Shown piece after piece: positions 52,260 to 61,528 of a DNA stretch of 64,000 nt. The notes under the pieces are model-generated. The model worked only from the letters and a program-made list of their open reading frames with translations, was not told where the DNA came from and made no database searches. The stretch lies in NCBI RefSeq assembly GCF_003671495.1, contig NZ_RCHN01000032.1:1-64000 (forward strand), given 5' to 3'. Position 1 is the first letter of the stretch; each line of letters opens with the position of its first letter. The position numbers and the translations under genes are program-made. The DNA comes from Ketobacter sp. Lineage in GTDB: Bacteria > Pseudomonadota > Gammaproteobacteria > Pseudomonadales > Ketobacteraceae.

Positions 52260-53921
52260 ATGAACTCGATCAAACTTTGGTTCCGAAAAGGGGATCCCTG
52301 GGTCTGGCTGAATGGCGGCGCCGTGGCCATCAGCGTGGTCATGGTGGTGGGTCTGCTGCTGTTGGTGGCGTTCCGGGGCTTATCCCATTTCTGGCCCCAT
52401 ACCATCATCGAAGGCACCTACCATGAAGCGGACGGTTCCACCTACACCCTGATCGGTGAGGTGGCGGATGAAGAATGGGTGGCGGCCTCCCGGGTGCGGG
52501 GCACTGGGGTGGCCATTCCGGAAGACGTGAAAGTCGTGCAGCGCATGCTGATCAAGACCGGTAACCGGGATGTCACCGGCCTCGACTTCCGCTGGTTGGT
52601 GGCGGACAAGCTCACCAATGTGTCCACTCCGGAAGAGTTGATGGTGGTGGAGCGGCGTGAGTGGGGTAATTTTTATGGCTACCTCACCGCCATGAAGGAG
52701 AACGGCCAGGTGGTTGCGACCGGTGCTGAGGCGTTGCCGGCGCTGGATGCCCGACTGGAGCGGGCATTGGATCTGTCGGATGCCATTCACGATATTGAGA
52801 ACAAAGATATCGGAGCCATCAACTACCAGGTGGAACGCTTACGCCTGAAGGAGCGGCGCCTGGAATTGGAAGGTGAACTTACGGATGCCGTCAGGATGGA
52901 GCTGGACGCCGAACGCGCCGCCCTGGACGCCGAATACCAGACCTTGAAAGCGGATCTGGATCAGCTGAATGTGGAGATCAGCCGTGACAGCCTGGTGGCC
53001 ACCACCATGAGCGGCGTGGAAAAGGAAATCCCACTAAAACTCGTGGTGCAGTACAAGCAGCCCAATAAAATGTCCCTGTTCGAAAAGATCGGCGATTATT
53101 TCCATCAACTGTGGCTGTTCCTGTCGGATGATCCGCGGGAGGCCAACACCGAAGGTGGTGTGTTCCCGGCGATTTTCGGTACCGTGTTGATGGTGATTCT
53201 GATGTCGGTGATCGTGACGCCGTTTGGCGTGATTGCCGCGGTCTACCTGCGGGAATACGCCAAGCAGGGCCCCCTTACCCGTACCATCCGGGTGGCGGTG
53301 AACAACCTGGCCGGGGTGCCTTCCATTGTGTATGGCGTGTTTGGCCTGGGCTTCTTTGTGTATTTTCTGGGGGGCAGCCTGGATGCGCTGTTTTATCCCG
53401 AGGCGGCGCCTTCGCCGGTGTTCGGTACGCCGGGCCTGATGTGGGCGTCCATTACCCTGGCGCTGTTGACCCTGCCGGTGGTGATCGTGGCCACGGAAGA
53501 AGGTTTGACCCGCATTCCCAAATCCCTGCGCGAGGGTTCTCTGGCCCTGGGGGCCACCAAGTTTGAAACCATCACCAAGGTGATCCTGCCCATGTCCAGC
53601 CCGGCCATGATGACCGGCCTGATTCTGGCCATCGCCCGGGCGGCCGGTGAAGTGGCGCCCCTGATGTTGGTGGGGGTGGTGAAACTGGCGCCGTCGCTGC
53701 CTCTGGATGGCAACTTCCCCTACCTGCACTTGGAACGCAAATTCATGCACCTCGGGTTCCACATCTATGATGTGGGATTCCAGAGCCCCAACGTCGAGGC
53801 GGCGCGACCGCTCGTCTACGCCACCGCGGCCCTGCTGGTGCTGGTGATCGTAATACTGAACCTGACGGCCATCATGATCCGCAACCGGTTGCGTGAGAAG
53901 TACCGGTCACTGGAGAATTGA
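52260..53921 (+). CDS. pstA: Phosphate ABC transporter permease PstA with N-terminal extension
   Basis: 553 residues versus about 300 in E. coli. One helix at about 18-40 ([21 protein letters not shown]), then a roughly 250-residue periplasmic insert that ends in a charged coiled coil ([21 protein letters not shown], about 180-240), then the permease core from about 300 ([34 protein letters not shown]) with EAA loop [27 protein letters not shown]. Forms the channel with PstC. Starts 14 bases after pstC; pstB begins one base after its stop. Confidence 0.94.
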   Translation: MNSIKLWFRKGDPWVWLNGGAVAISVVMVVGLLLLVAFRGLSHFWPHTIIEGTYHEADGSTYTLIGEVADEEWVAASRVRGTGVAIPEDVKVVQRMLIKTGNRDVTGLDFRWLVADKLTNVSTPEELMVVERREWGNFYGYLTAMKENGQVVATGAEALPALDARLERALDLSDAIHDIENKDIGAINYQVERLRLKERRLELEGELTDAVRMELDAERAALDAEYQTLKADLDQLNVEISRDSLVATTMSGVEKEIPLKLVVQYKQPNKMSLFEKIGDYFHQLWLFLSDDPREANTEGGVFPAIFGTVLMVILMSVIVTPFGVIAAVYLREYAKQGPLTRTIRVAVNNLAGVPSIVYGVFGLGFFVYFLGGSLDALFYPEAAPSPVFGTPGLMWASITLALLTLPVVIVATEEGLTRIPKSLREGSLALGATKFETITKVILPMSSPAMMTGLILAIARAAGEVAPLMLVGVVKLAPSLPLDGNFPYLHLERKFMHLGFHIYDVGFQSPNVEAARPLVYATAALLVLVIVILNLTAIMIRNRLREKYRSLEN

Positions 53922-53922
53922 T

Positions 53923-54798
53923 ATGAGTGAAACGAATTCAGATGTTAGAAAAGGTGCAACCATGACTGCAGCGGAAAGACCCCGGCCCAAAGTCGGACAG
54001 AAAGTGGTGGATATGGATTTTGTTCCTCACAAGCTTGAGGAAGAAGAAGTCTGTCTGGAAGTGAAAAATTTCCGCCTCTACTACGGTGACAAGCGTGCGC
54101 TTCATGATATTAATATGAAGATCCCGAAAAAGCGCGTGACGGCATTCATCGGCCCCAGCGGTTGTGGTAAATCCACCCTTCTGCGCTGCTTCAATCGCAT
54201 GAACGATCTGGTGGACATCTGCCGTACCGAAGGCGAAATCCTGTTTGACGGCAATGACATTTTTCATCGTACCGTGGACGTCACCGATCTGCGGCGACGG
54301 GTGGGCATGGTGTTCCAGAAGCCCAATCCGTTCCCCAAAACCATCTATGAAAACGTGGCCTATGGCCTGCGTATCCAGGGCATCAACAAGAAGCGGATTC
54401 TGGATGAGCGGGTGGAATGGGCCCTGAAAGGCGCGGCCCTGTGGGATGAGGTGAAGGACCGGCTGCAGGACAACGCTCTGGGCATGTCCGGTGGTCAGCA
54501 GCAGCGTCTGGTGATCGCCCGTACCATCGCGGTGGAGCCGGAAGTGTTGCTGCTGGATGAACCCTGCTCCGCGCTGGACCCGATCTCCACCCTCAAGGTG
54601 GAAGAGCTGATCAATGAGCTGAAAGATCGTTACACCATCGTCATTGTTACCCACAACATGCAGCAGGCGGCGCGGGTTTCCGACTATACTGCCTTTATGT
54701 ACCTGGGTGACCTGATCGAGTACAAGGATACGGATACCCTGTTCACCAATCCGGAACAGAAACAGACTGAAGACTACATCACCGGCCGTTACGGCTGA
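53923..54798 (+). CDS. pstB: Phosphate ABC transporter ATP-binding protein PstB
   Basis: 291 residues from the ATG at 53923 with GGAG seven bases upstream. ABC motifs: Walker [23 protein letters not shown] (about residue 72), Q-loop [19 protein letters not shown], signature [35 protein letters not shown] with Walker B, and switch His in [19 protein letters not shown]. The PstB-specific NRMNDL and NPFPKTI strings make the assignment firm. An extra 45-residue N-terminal tail is present. Powers phosphate import and, with PhoU, signals to PhoR. Confidence 0.97.
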   Translation: MSETNSDVRKGATMTAAERPRPKVGQKVVDMDFVPHKLEEEEVCLEVKNFRLYYGDKRALHDINMKIPKKRVTAFIGPSGCGKSTLLRCFNRMNDLVDICRTEGEILFDGNDIFHRTVDVTDLRRRVGMVFQKPNPFPKTIYENVAYGLRIQGINKKRILDERVEWALKGAALWDEVKDRLQDNALGMSGGQQQRLVIARTIAVEPEVLLLDEPCSALDPISTLKVEELINELKDRYTIVIVTHNMQQAARVSDYTAFMYLGDLIEYKDTDTLFTNPEQKQTEDYITGRYG

Positions 54799-54820
54799 TG
54801 CACGCAGAGGAAGAACGTGG

Positions 54821-55552
54821 ATGAGCAGCGAAGAATTTACCCATCATATTTCCAAACAGTTCAATGCTGACCTGGAAGAGGTAAGAAGCCACATTCTTGC
54901 GATGGGCGGCATGGTCGAAAAACAGGTGGTGGATGCGGTACAGGCGCTGGTGGAAGGCGACAGCGGACTGGCCAGCGAAGTGATCAGCAACGAAAAGCAG
55001 GTCAACGGCATGGAGCGGCGCATTGATGAAGAGTGCACCCGCATCATCGCCCTGCGCCAGCCGGCGGCCAGCGATCTGCGTTTGCTGGTGGCGGCCACCA
55101 AAGCCAACACCGACCTGGAGCGCATCGGCGACGAAGCCAACAAAATCGCCAAGATGGCCATTCGCCTGTCAGAGGACGGCGCCATTCCCCGCGGATACAT
55201 CGAGATCCGCCACATCGGCAACCATGTGAATGCCATGTTGCGGCAGTCGCTGGATGCCTTTGCCCGCTTCGACGTGGAGCAGGCGGTGGACGTGGTGCGG
55301 GAGGATAAATCCGTCGATGTTGAATATGAGTCCGCCATGCGCCTGCTGGTGACCTTCATGATGGAAGACCCCCGCTACATCAAACGGGCGCTGAACGTAA
55401 TGTGGAGCCTGCGGGCCCTGGAGCGCATCGGCGACCACGCCCGCAACATTGCCGAGCAGGTGATTTATCTGGTGAAGGGTAAGGATATTCGCCACCTGCC
55501 GTTGTCCACCCTGGATGACAATGACCTGGTGAACGACGGCGAAGGGGTTTAA
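54821..55552 (+). CDS. phoU: Phosphate signalling protein PhoU
   Basis: 243 residues, two PhoU three-helix bundles with the expected metal-binding motifs ANTDLERIGDEANKIAKMAI (about residues 90-110) and SLRALERIGDHARNIAEQVIYL (about 195-215). PhoU holds the Pst transporter and PhoR in the phosphate-replete state and limits phosphate uptake and polyphosphate accumulation. It ends the pst operon, 22 bases after pstB, and converges with the CofD-like gene of the next locus. AGAGGAAG precedes the ATG. Confidence 0.96.
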   Translation: MSSEEFTHHISKQFNADLEEVRSHILAMGGMVEKQVVDAVQALVEGDSGLASEVISNEKQVNGMERRIDEECTRIIALRQPAASDLRLLVAATKANTDLERIGDEANKIAKMAIRLSEDGAIPRGYIEIRHIGNHVNAMLRQSLDAFARFDVEQAVDVVREDKSVDVEYESAMRLLVTFMMEDPRYIKRALNVMWSLRALERIGDHARNIAEQVIYLVKGKDIRHLPLSTLDDNDLVNDGEGV

Positions 55553-55589
55553 CGCGCCCCGTCAGAATCAGCTCCGCCCGCTGTTCCGT

Positions 55590-56843
55590 TCAGGTAAACG
55601 ACAGTAGGGCGGACACCAGTAACTGCTCATCGTAATACGGCGCGCTGCGGTCACTCACCAGGTGGGTATCCACCAGAGTGATGCCCAGGCTGGTGAGAAG
55701 CTCAACCGGTATGTGCCAGGGATACTCGCCGCGGTTACTGTCGATCAGCACAAAATTCAGGAAATGCCCATTGCTCTTCACGGCAGGACTGTCCGCTTTC
55801 AGTTGTTCCAGTAACCGCAGTATAACCTGCTCAAAGCTCATGCCCACCTGCTCGGGATCATGGCCCAGGTTGGGGATGTAGATTTTGGGGCAATCGTTGT
55901 TAGCGATCGCCGTGCCGACCCCTTCCGGCAACAGATTGGCCATCAGGCTGCTGTAGAAGCTGCCAGGTGGATAACAGATCAGATCCGCATTCTGGATCAG
56001 TTTGCGATTTTTTTTACGCAGCTGGGCCTGGCCTGGTTGATACTCACTGGGATGTGCATTCAGAAAAATATCCTGGATGGGCGAGGTGATGGGGGCCACT
56101 TCCTTGCCCGATAAAAGATGTTGGCCGATGAGGCAGCTGCCGTCTTCCAGATGCGCCCCCAGATGCAGGTCCCGATTGACGATGGCGCGCACCGTGCCCA
56201 ATACGTTGACCAGCTTGCTGAACAGGAAAATGATCGGGTCCAGATGCTGGTGGTTGTTGAGGTAACCGCCTGCCAGAATCAGGTTGCCGATGCTGGCGCC
56301 GCGCAGATTGAATTGCGCCGGCAGGGCTTCGATGCAGAACCCCAATTGGTTGCGAATCAGCTGACGCATGGGGTTGGGAATGTTGGCGATCAGGTCAGCC
56401 CGGCCGCTGGCAATGTCCTGCAGCAGCTCCCACAATTGCTTCTGGGGTTTGTCGGTGGGCAGGCGAAAATTAAACAGCTGGTATACGTCCGGGTGGCCGA
56501 GAAGGGATTCATCGGCCAGGGCCAGCAACCGGTTGCGCAGATCGCCGATGGCGGGCATGGCGAAGGCGCGCCGCAACTCCGCTGAGCTGCCGCCGGAGTC
56601 GAACGGCGTAACCAGATGAATGGAGTTGTGGGTGTAATCCTTGAGTGTGCGACACAGGCTGTTGATGGCTGAGCCACCGCTGAAAAACAATACCTTGGGC
56701 CCCAGCTCAGGGTTCTTCCGGTAGCGGCTGATCCGCAGGGGATCAGGAATATCAACAGTGCGGGTGATCCGGATTTTAGTCAAAACGCGAGGTTCCCAAG
56801 TAAACAGGTTCTGGTGGCCACGATACGGACTTTCCCGCGGCAC
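55590..56843 (-). CDS. CofD/YvcK-like protein of the GAK locus
   Basis: 417 residues from a GTG at 56843; a TTG at 56783 gives the likelier N-terminus TKIRITRTVDIPDPLRISRYR, so the first 20 residues are doubtful. CofD/YvcK motifs are LFFSGGSAINSLCRTL (about 53-68), TPFDSGGSSAELRRAFAMPAIGDLRNRLLAL (about 79-110) and CYPPGSFYSSLMANLLPEGV near 290. CofD transfers phospholactate to a deazaflavin precursor; YvcK relatives bind UDP-sugars and govern cell wall and gluconeogenesis. This matches what I know as the CofD-related member of the GAK system. Divergent from the PhoU-kinase gene by 142 bases. Confidence 0.85.
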   Translation of the reverse strand: MPRESPYRGHQNLFTWEPRVLTKIRITRTVDIPDPLRISRYRKNPELGPKVLFFSGGSAINSLCRTLKDYTHNSIHLVTPFDSGGSSAELRRAFAMPAIGDLRNRLLALADESLLGHPDVYQLFNFRLPTDKPQKQLWELLQDIASGRADLIANIPNPMRQLIRNQLGFCIEALPAQFNLRGASIGNLILAGGYLNNHQHLDPIIFLFSKLVNVLGTVRAIVNRDLHLGAHLEDGSCLIGQHLLSGKEVAPITSPIQDIFLNAHPSEYQPGQAQLRKKNRKLIQNADLICYPPGSFYSSLMANLLPEGVGTAIANNDCPKIYIPNLGHDPEQVGMSFEQVILRLLEQLKADSPAVKSNGHFLNFVLIDSNRGEYPWHIPVELLTSLGITLVDTHLVSDRSAPYYDEQLLVSALLSFT

Positions 56844-56985
56844 TGTGTCACAATCGGAACCGTAATGTCGCAGGCATCGTGGTTATGTTAACCCTGATTC
56901 CGCGAATAAGAAATGCAGTGCGTGTTGTCCGTGTCCGTCCGGAGGCGGTCAGCGCCAGATCCGTTTAACGACCTGGAACCTGTTC

Positions 56986-58641
56986 ATGACCTTGGCACTC
57001 CCGAAAAGTGTGGGCGAAAATCTCAGGTTTCTGTGCGTGGAGGTGGAGTCACAGCTCACCGCGTTGCAGGAATATCTGGCGGCTCCCACCTCGGTCAACG
57101 CCCGCCGCATCGTCGATCGCAGCGGCTATTCGTTCAATCTGAAAACCCGCATTCACACCAGTTGTATCAACACGTTGACCAGCCGCAAACAGAATGAATT
57201 GCAGCGTCTGCAGTTGCGCTGTGCCGAATTCATTGCAACGGACCTGGAGCGCATCACCGAGCTGGCCCGGGAATGCGTCAAACAGATGAGCTTTGTGCGG
57301 CAGCCGGAACTGTTGGAACCGCAGCGCTTTCAGCCAGCGCTGGAGCGCATCGCCCACGGGGTCAATCAGGTTTATGCCGCCATCGAGGCCCGGGATACCC
57401 AGTTGGCGCTGGACATCGGCAAACTGGAAAACCGGGTGGAAAAAGAGTACGCCCGCCTCTACCGACACTATATCGGCGCGCTTAAAAGCCAGCATCAAAC
57501 CGAGGATCTGGCGCAGATACTGTTCGTTGCCCACAGTGTGCAGCAGATGGGGGATGCGCTGCGCCATATCAGTGAATCCATCATCTCCGCCAACCTGGGC
57601 CAGCCGGTGAATTTCGAGCGTTATTTCTCGCTGCAGTCATTGGTGCAGACGTTTGAATCCCAGGATGAAAACATCTCCATCGAGCCCCTGGCGGAAACCC
57701 GCTCCGGCAGTGCCATTTCCGGGGTGCGCAGCAAAGCGGGCCAGGATTATCTGGCCATTTACAAGGACGGCATCAAGCGCAAAGTAAAAGAAGAGCGGGA
57801 AGGTGTACAAAGCTGGCACCATGTGTACCCCGGCCTGGCGCCCAAAATTCTTTCCTACAAAAAACGGGGTCAGTCGGCGGCATTGCTGATTGAACATCTG
57901 CCGGGTTACACCTTCGAGCAGGTGCTGCTGAATGAACCCCAGACCATGGTGGATGAGGCGCTCAAGCAGCTGATGAAAACCCTGCGTTCAGTCTGGAAGG
58001 GCACGCGTAATCAGGAAGCGGTTACCGCTGATTTTATGGGGCAATTGGAACGTCGTATTGGCGAGGTTTATAAAATTCATCCGGAGTTTCAACGTGGCAG
58101 GGTCAACCTGTGCGGTTGCAGCAAGCCAGGCTTCGATGGCCTGGTGCAGCAGGCGGCCGCCCTGGAGAAACATCTGCAACCACCGTTTTCGGTGTACATC
58201 CACGGGGATTTTAATGTGGACAACATCATCTATGACCCTTTGGATCAGCGCATCAATTTTATCGATTTGCACCGTTCTCGTTACCAGGATTATGTGCAGG
58301 ATGTGTCGGTGTTCATGGTCTCCAATTACCGCCTGCAGATTCTGGATCAGCCCTTGCGTCGACGCATTCTGAACCTGGCCATCGAGTTTTACCGCGCTGC
58401 CCGGCGGTTTGCACGGAAAGCCGGTGATGATTCCTTTGAACTGCGTCTGGCCCTGGGGCTGGCCCGCTCGTTTGTGACCTCCACCCGCTTTATCCTGGAC
58501 AAGGCGCTGGCCCAGAATATGTTCCTGCGGGCCACCTACCTGATTGAATGGGTGCTGGAGTGTGAGGCCGGCGTGAATCGCGCAGCCGGGGTTGTGCACC
58601 GTGCGCCCAAGCTTCCCATTGAGGAGATATTCCGTGACTGA
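56986..58641 (+). CDS. PhoU-like domain fused to an APH/choline-kinase-type phosphotransferase
   Basis: 551 residues in two parts. Residues about 1-220 are all-helical and PhoU-like, with LAQILFVAHSVQQMGDALRHISESIISANLG (about 178-208) standing where PhoU has LERIGDHARNIAE. Residues about 235-540 form a protein-kinase-like phosphotransferase: ATP-binding strands with DYLAIYKDGIKRKVKEERE, the catalytic loop VYIHGDFNVDNIIYD (about 404-418, HGDxxxxN) and the metal Asp in INFIDLHRSRYQDYVQDVSVF. Substrate unknown; the PhoU part suggests it binds a phosphate-linked metal cluster or a membrane partner. First of six plus-strand genes of the locus. Confidence 0.85.
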   Translation: MTLALPKSVGENLRFLCVEVESQLTALQEYLAAPTSVNARRIVDRSGYSFNLKTRIHTSCINTLTSRKQNELQRLQLRCAEFIATDLERITELARECVKQMSFVRQPELLEPQRFQPALERIAHGVNQVYAAIEARDTQLALDIGKLENRVEKEYARLYRHYIGALKSQHQTEDLAQILFVAHSVQQMGDALRHISESIISANLGQPVNFERYFSLQSLVQTFESQDENISIEPLAETRSGSAISGVRSKAGQDYLAIYKDGIKRKVKEEREGVQSWHHVYPGLAPKILSYKKRGQSAALLIEHLPGYTFEQVLLNEPQTMVDEALKQLMKTLRSVWKGTRNQEAVTADFMGQLERRIGEVYKIHPEFQRGRVNLCGCSKPGFDGLVQQAAALEKHLQPPFSVYIHGDFNVDNIIYDPLDQRINFIDLHRSRYQDYVQDVSVFMVSNYRLQILDQPLRRRILNLAIEFYRAARRFARKAGDDSFELRLALGLARSFVTSTRFILDKALAQNMFLRATYLIEWVLECEAGVNRAAGVVHRAPKLPIEEIFRD

Positions 58642-59533
58642 ACGTAAAATCGGGGTGGTGGGCATTCCCGGCAAGTGGTCCACTGAGGTGCTGGCCGATG
58701 CGCTGGCGGTGCACACCGGATTTCGGCTGGTGATTGATATGGAGGAGGTGGCGCTGGATCTGGCCACCTCCGAGCTGTGGTACCAGGGTCATAACCTGTG
58801 TGAACTGGATGCCCTGGTGGTGAAAAAAATCAGCGCCGAATACAACCCCGGCACCCTGGACCGACTGGAATTGCTGCGGGTGGCGGAACAACAGGGCGTG
58901 CGGGTATTCAGCCCGGCCCTGAACATGTTGCGCCTGATTGATCGCCTGAGTTGCACGGTGACCCTGCGCAATGCCGGTATTCCCATGCCGGACACTCTGG
59001 TGACGGAAAGTGTGGCAGCCGCCGTGCAGGCGGTCATGGAATACGGCGCGGCGGTGTTCAAGCCGCTGTATTCCACCAAAGCCAGGGGCATGTGTGTGAT
59101 CGAGGCGAACGCCGGCGAGGCGGAAGTGCGACGGCGGGTGGTAGAATTCCAGCAACAGAACCCCATGTTGTATCTGCAACGCAAACTGAACTTGCCGGGG
59201 CGTGATCTGGGTATGGTGTTTCTGGGGGGGCAATACCTGGGGACCTATGCCCGGGTCTCGCAAAGTGACACCTGGAACACCACCATCCACAGCGGCGGGC
59301 GCTACGCAGCCTTTACTCCCCCGGCGGCGTGGGTGGAGTTGGCGCGGCGGGCCCAGGCGCCCTTTGGTCTGGACTTCACCACGGTGGACCTGGCAGAAAC
59401 CGACACTGGCCCCATCGTGTTTGAGGTGTCTGCGTTCGGTGGTTTTCGCGGTGCGCTGGAGGGGGCCGGGGTGGAAGCCGCCACCCTCTATGCAGAGTAT
59501 GTGATCAAACAGCTGGTGAACGATGAAAACTGA
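58634..59533 (+). CDS. ATP-grasp enzyme of the GAK locus
   Basis: 299 residues from a GTG at 58634, chosen because GAGGAG lies seven bases upstream and the resulting start, MTERKIGVVGIPGKWSTEVLADAL, is a normal pre-ATP-grasp beginning. It overlaps the previous stop by 8 bp. ATP-grasp features are IPMPDTLVTESVAAAVQAVMEYGAAVFKPLYSTKARGM (about 115-155, with the ATP-binding Lys), LYLQRKLNLPGRDLGMVFLGG and the metal loop IVFEVSAFGGFRGALEGAG near 263-282. RimK-like proportions suggest ligation of an amino acid or small acid to a carboxylate through an acyl phosphate. Substrate unknown. Overlaps the next gene by 11 bp. Confidence 0.88.
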   Translation: MTERKIGVVGIPGKWSTEVLADALAVHTGFRLVIDMEEVALDLATSELWYQGHNLCELDALVVKKISAEYNPGTLDRLELLRVAEQQGVRVFSPALNMLRLIDRLSCTVTLRNAGIPMPDTLVTESVAAAVQAVMEYGAAVFKPLYSTKARGMCVIEANAGEAEVRRRVVEFQQQNPMLYLQRKLNLPGRDLGMVFLGGQYLGTYARVSQSDTWNTTIHSGGRYAAFTPPAAWVELARRAQAPFGLDFTTVDLAETDTGPIVFEVSAFGGFRGALEGAGVEAATLYAEYVIKQLVNDEN

Positions 59534-60692
59534 ATCAGAGTACGACACGGTGGACTGGGCGGCCACCCTCAGCGCGGGGTATCCGCTGCTGGAGCAGCGC
59601 CTCAACCTGCAGATGGGCGCCTGCCGCCTGTGCGTGCAATCCAATTCCGCTGAGTTGCTGGCGCGCTTGCAGCACTACTTTCGCCATTTGGTGGTCAGCA
59701 CGTCCTCTGTCCAATCAACGCTCATGGCGGAATCCACACTCATGCTGACCGCCATTCAGCGCCCGGCGCCTGAACTCAATGTGAGTTTCACAGACTGGCG
59801 GCGGGAGACCGGTAAATCCGGGCGCAAGGATGCTTATTACGACGTTCCCGGTGGGCGGCTGGTGCACAAGGTGCGTACCGGCATGGTGTTTTTACAGTGC
59901 GCGCAGTCACCCCTGGCCGCGGGGGATTGCCTGGCCAACGACAACCAGGTGATCAATTTTATCAATGCCCAGTTCATGACCTGGTTACAACAACGGGGTT
60001 GGCTGATCTGCCATGCCGCGGCGGTGGAATATCAGGGCCGATCCATCGCCATCGCGGCGTTCTCCGGTGGCGGCAAGTCCACCTCCATGTTGCGCCTGCT
60101 GGATCTGGCGGGCACCCGTTTTCTCACCAACGACCGTTTGTTTATTCTGCGAGAGCCAGACAGCCCGACTGGGCAGCAGCACGGACAACAGGAACCCGGA
60201 CAACAGGAACACGGCGTCAAAGTGGCCGGTGTGCCCAAGTTGCCCCGCATCAACCCCGGCACCATTGTGAACAATCCGGTACTGCAGTCCATCCTGTCAC
60301 CACAGCGGCGCGAGCAATTGCAATCCCTGCCCGCGGCGGAGCTGTGGGAGCTGGAAGAAAAATACGATGTGGACGTGCTGGCATTATACGGTGACGACCG
60401 CATCCAACATCTTGCCGAGCTGGATTGCTTTCTGCTTCTGAACTGGCAGCACAATGGCACGCAGACCGTTATCCAGGCGGTGGACCTGGATCAGCGCCGG
60501 GATCTGCTGCCGGCCCTGATGAAAGCGCCGGGCCCGTTTTACCAACAGTCGAACGGGCAGTTCCACTCGGACCAGACTCCGCTGGATGCACAGCGCTATG
60601 TGGATGTGCTGGCCGGAGCCGCGGTGTACGAAGTCAGTGGCGGGGTCGATTTCGATGCCCTGGTCCACTGGTGTCGGCAGCGGTTGGAGTAA
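59523..60692 (+). CDS. HprK-related kinase (HprK-related kinase B type)
   Basis: 389 residues. An N-terminal domain of about 150 residues ends at INFINAQFMTWLQQRGWLICHAAAVEYQGRSIAIAAFSGGGKSTSMLRLL, whose last part is a HprK-style P-loop (about residues 178-187; the first Gly of the Walker A is Ala). FLTNDRLFILRE follows with the catalytic-loop Asp, and GVPKLPRINPGTIVNN resembles the HprK P+loop region. HprK is a serine kinase/phosphorylase of HPr; this relative lacks HPr in context. A low-complexity stretch GQQHGQQEPGQQEHG (about 217-231) comes from DNA repeats. Overlaps the ATP-grasp gene by 11 bp; the next gene starts 3 bases after its stop. Confidence 0.88.
   Translation: MKTESEYDTVDWAATLSAGYPLLEQRLNLQMGACRLCVQSNSAELLARLQHYFRHLVVSTSSVQSTLMAESTLMLTAIQRPAPELNVSFTDWRRETGKSGRKDAYYDVPGGRLVHKVRTGMVFLQCAQSPLAAGDCLANDNQVINFINAQFMTWLQQRGWLICHAAAVEYQGRSIAIAAFSGGGKSTSMLRLLDLAGTRFLTNDRLFILREPDSPTGQQHGQQEPGQQEHGVKVAGVPKLPRINPGTIVNNPVLQSILSPQRREQLQSLPAAELWELEEKYDVDVLALYGDDRIQHLAELDCFLLLNWQHNGTQTVIQAVDLDQRRDLLPALMKAPGPFYQQSNGQFHSDQTPLDAQRYVDVLAGAAVYEVSGGVDFDALVHWCRQRLE
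60171..60210 (+). repeat. In-frame 15-bp repeats in the HprK-related kinase gene
   Basis: CGGACAACAGGAAC occurs at 60182-60195 and 60197-60210, a 15-base period, preceded by a degenerate copy at 60171-60181. The reading frame is kept, giving a Gly-Gln-Gln-Glu/His repeat between the P-loop and the downstream motif. Confidence 0.75.
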
Positions 60693-60695
60693 GGC

Positions 60696-61421
60696 ATGGC
60701 CCGCGTGATCGCCGCTTTGATTCGGCACGGGGACTATCATCAGTTGCCCCAGACACCCAGTGCTCACCAGCCATTCCCGCTCACGGAGGCGGGCAGACAG
60801 CAGGCCCTCGCTGCCGCCACTTCGTTGTGGGACAGGTTGCAGCGGGAGCGTTTGAATTTACACCCTGAGCTGGATTGTTCACGCCTGCTGCGGGCCTGGC
60901 AAACCGCCGACATCATGCGCCAGTGGCTCATCAAGCAATATTCGGAATCGCAGCCCTTCCGTGGTCACCCCATCCGCTTGCATCAGACCGAGGCCCTGGC
61001 CGAGCGCGGCCTGGGCAGTGCGGCAAACCTGACGGTGTCTGCGATCGAAGCAGTGTTGCAGCAGGATCCCCGCTTCAGCCCACCGCCGGCGGACTGGAAG
61101 TCCAACAGTCATTATTGCCTGCCGTTGCAGGGGGCGGAATCCCTGATGCAGGCCGGGGAGCGGGTGGCCTATCACCTGGGCAGCAGAATGGAACAACTGG
61201 CGGGCCAGGTGACGGTGGATACCTTACAGGTGTTCGTGGGCCATGGCGCCGCGTTTCGCCATGGTGCCCACCTGTTGGGTGTGCTGCCGTTCGAACAGAT
61301 TGCCCGGCTGTCCATGTATCACGGGGTCCCCGTGTATCTGGAATACCATGGCGATGGCCGTTGGTCTCATGTGGGTGGGAATTGGAAAGTGCGATCCGCG
61401 GCGGAAGGCCATCACGATTAA
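60696..61421 (+). CDS. Histidine-phosphatase superfamily protein
   Basis: 241 residues. The catalytic RHG is in ARVIAALIRHGDYHQLP near residue 10, the second Arg is in SRLLRAWQTADIM (about 63-74), the acidic residue in LAERGLGSAANL, and the second catalytic His in VFVGHGAAFRHGAHLLG (about 181-197). This is the phosphoglycerate mutase/SixA-like branch 1 fold, with a phospho-His intermediate. Substrate unknown. Three bases separate it from the HprK-like kinase gene, so it may reverse that kinase's product. The 107 bases after it contain a separate promoter candidate. Confidence 0.88.
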   Translation: MARVIAALIRHGDYHQLPQTPSAHQPFPLTEAGRQQALAAATSLWDRLQRERLNLHPELDCSRLLRAWQTADIMRQWLIKQYSESQPFRGHPIRLHQTEALAERGLGSAANLTVSAIEAVLQQDPRFSPPPADWKSNSHYCLPLQGAESLMQAGERVAYHLGSRMEQLAGQVTVDTLQVFVGHGAAFRHGAHLLGVLPFEQIARLSMYHGVPVYLEYHGDGRWSHVGGNWKVRSAAEGHHD

Positions 61422-61456
61422 GCTGAGCGCAAAGGGGAGTGGATTTGCCAAACCGT

Positions 61457-61486
61457 CATGATTGTGCCATGAATGTGCAATATAAC
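61457..61486 (+). promoter_or_regulatory. Tandem 11-bp repeat and -10 box within the GAK locus
   Basis: CATGATTGTGC and CATGAATGTGC stand head to tail (61457-61467, 61468-61478), one mismatch, exactly one helical turn apart, with TATAAC (61481-61486) next to it. The 11-base period recalls a Pho box but the sequence does not fit its TGTCA core. It would drive the last two genes of the locus separately. Confidence 0.4.
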
Positions 61487-61528
61487 GTTAGGCAGTAATG
61501 GTTGTTGGACACCTGAGTGGGCTCAGAC

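Noticed and set aside
56844-56985. Possible Pho box in the divergent GAK promoter region
   Set aside because: TGTCACA and ATGTCGC are present but not at an 11-base period, so PhoB binding cannot be claimed.
58490-59644. Minus-strand open frame opposite the ATP-grasp gene
   Set aside because: Antisense shadow with His/Gln-rich composition; the plus strand holds the coherent overlapping gene chain.
60696-61421. Reading the histidine phosphatase as a phosphoglycerate mutase of glycolysis
   Set aside because: Length and motifs fit the broad superfamily, but the dPGM-specific residues around the active site are not evident and the context is the GAK locus.
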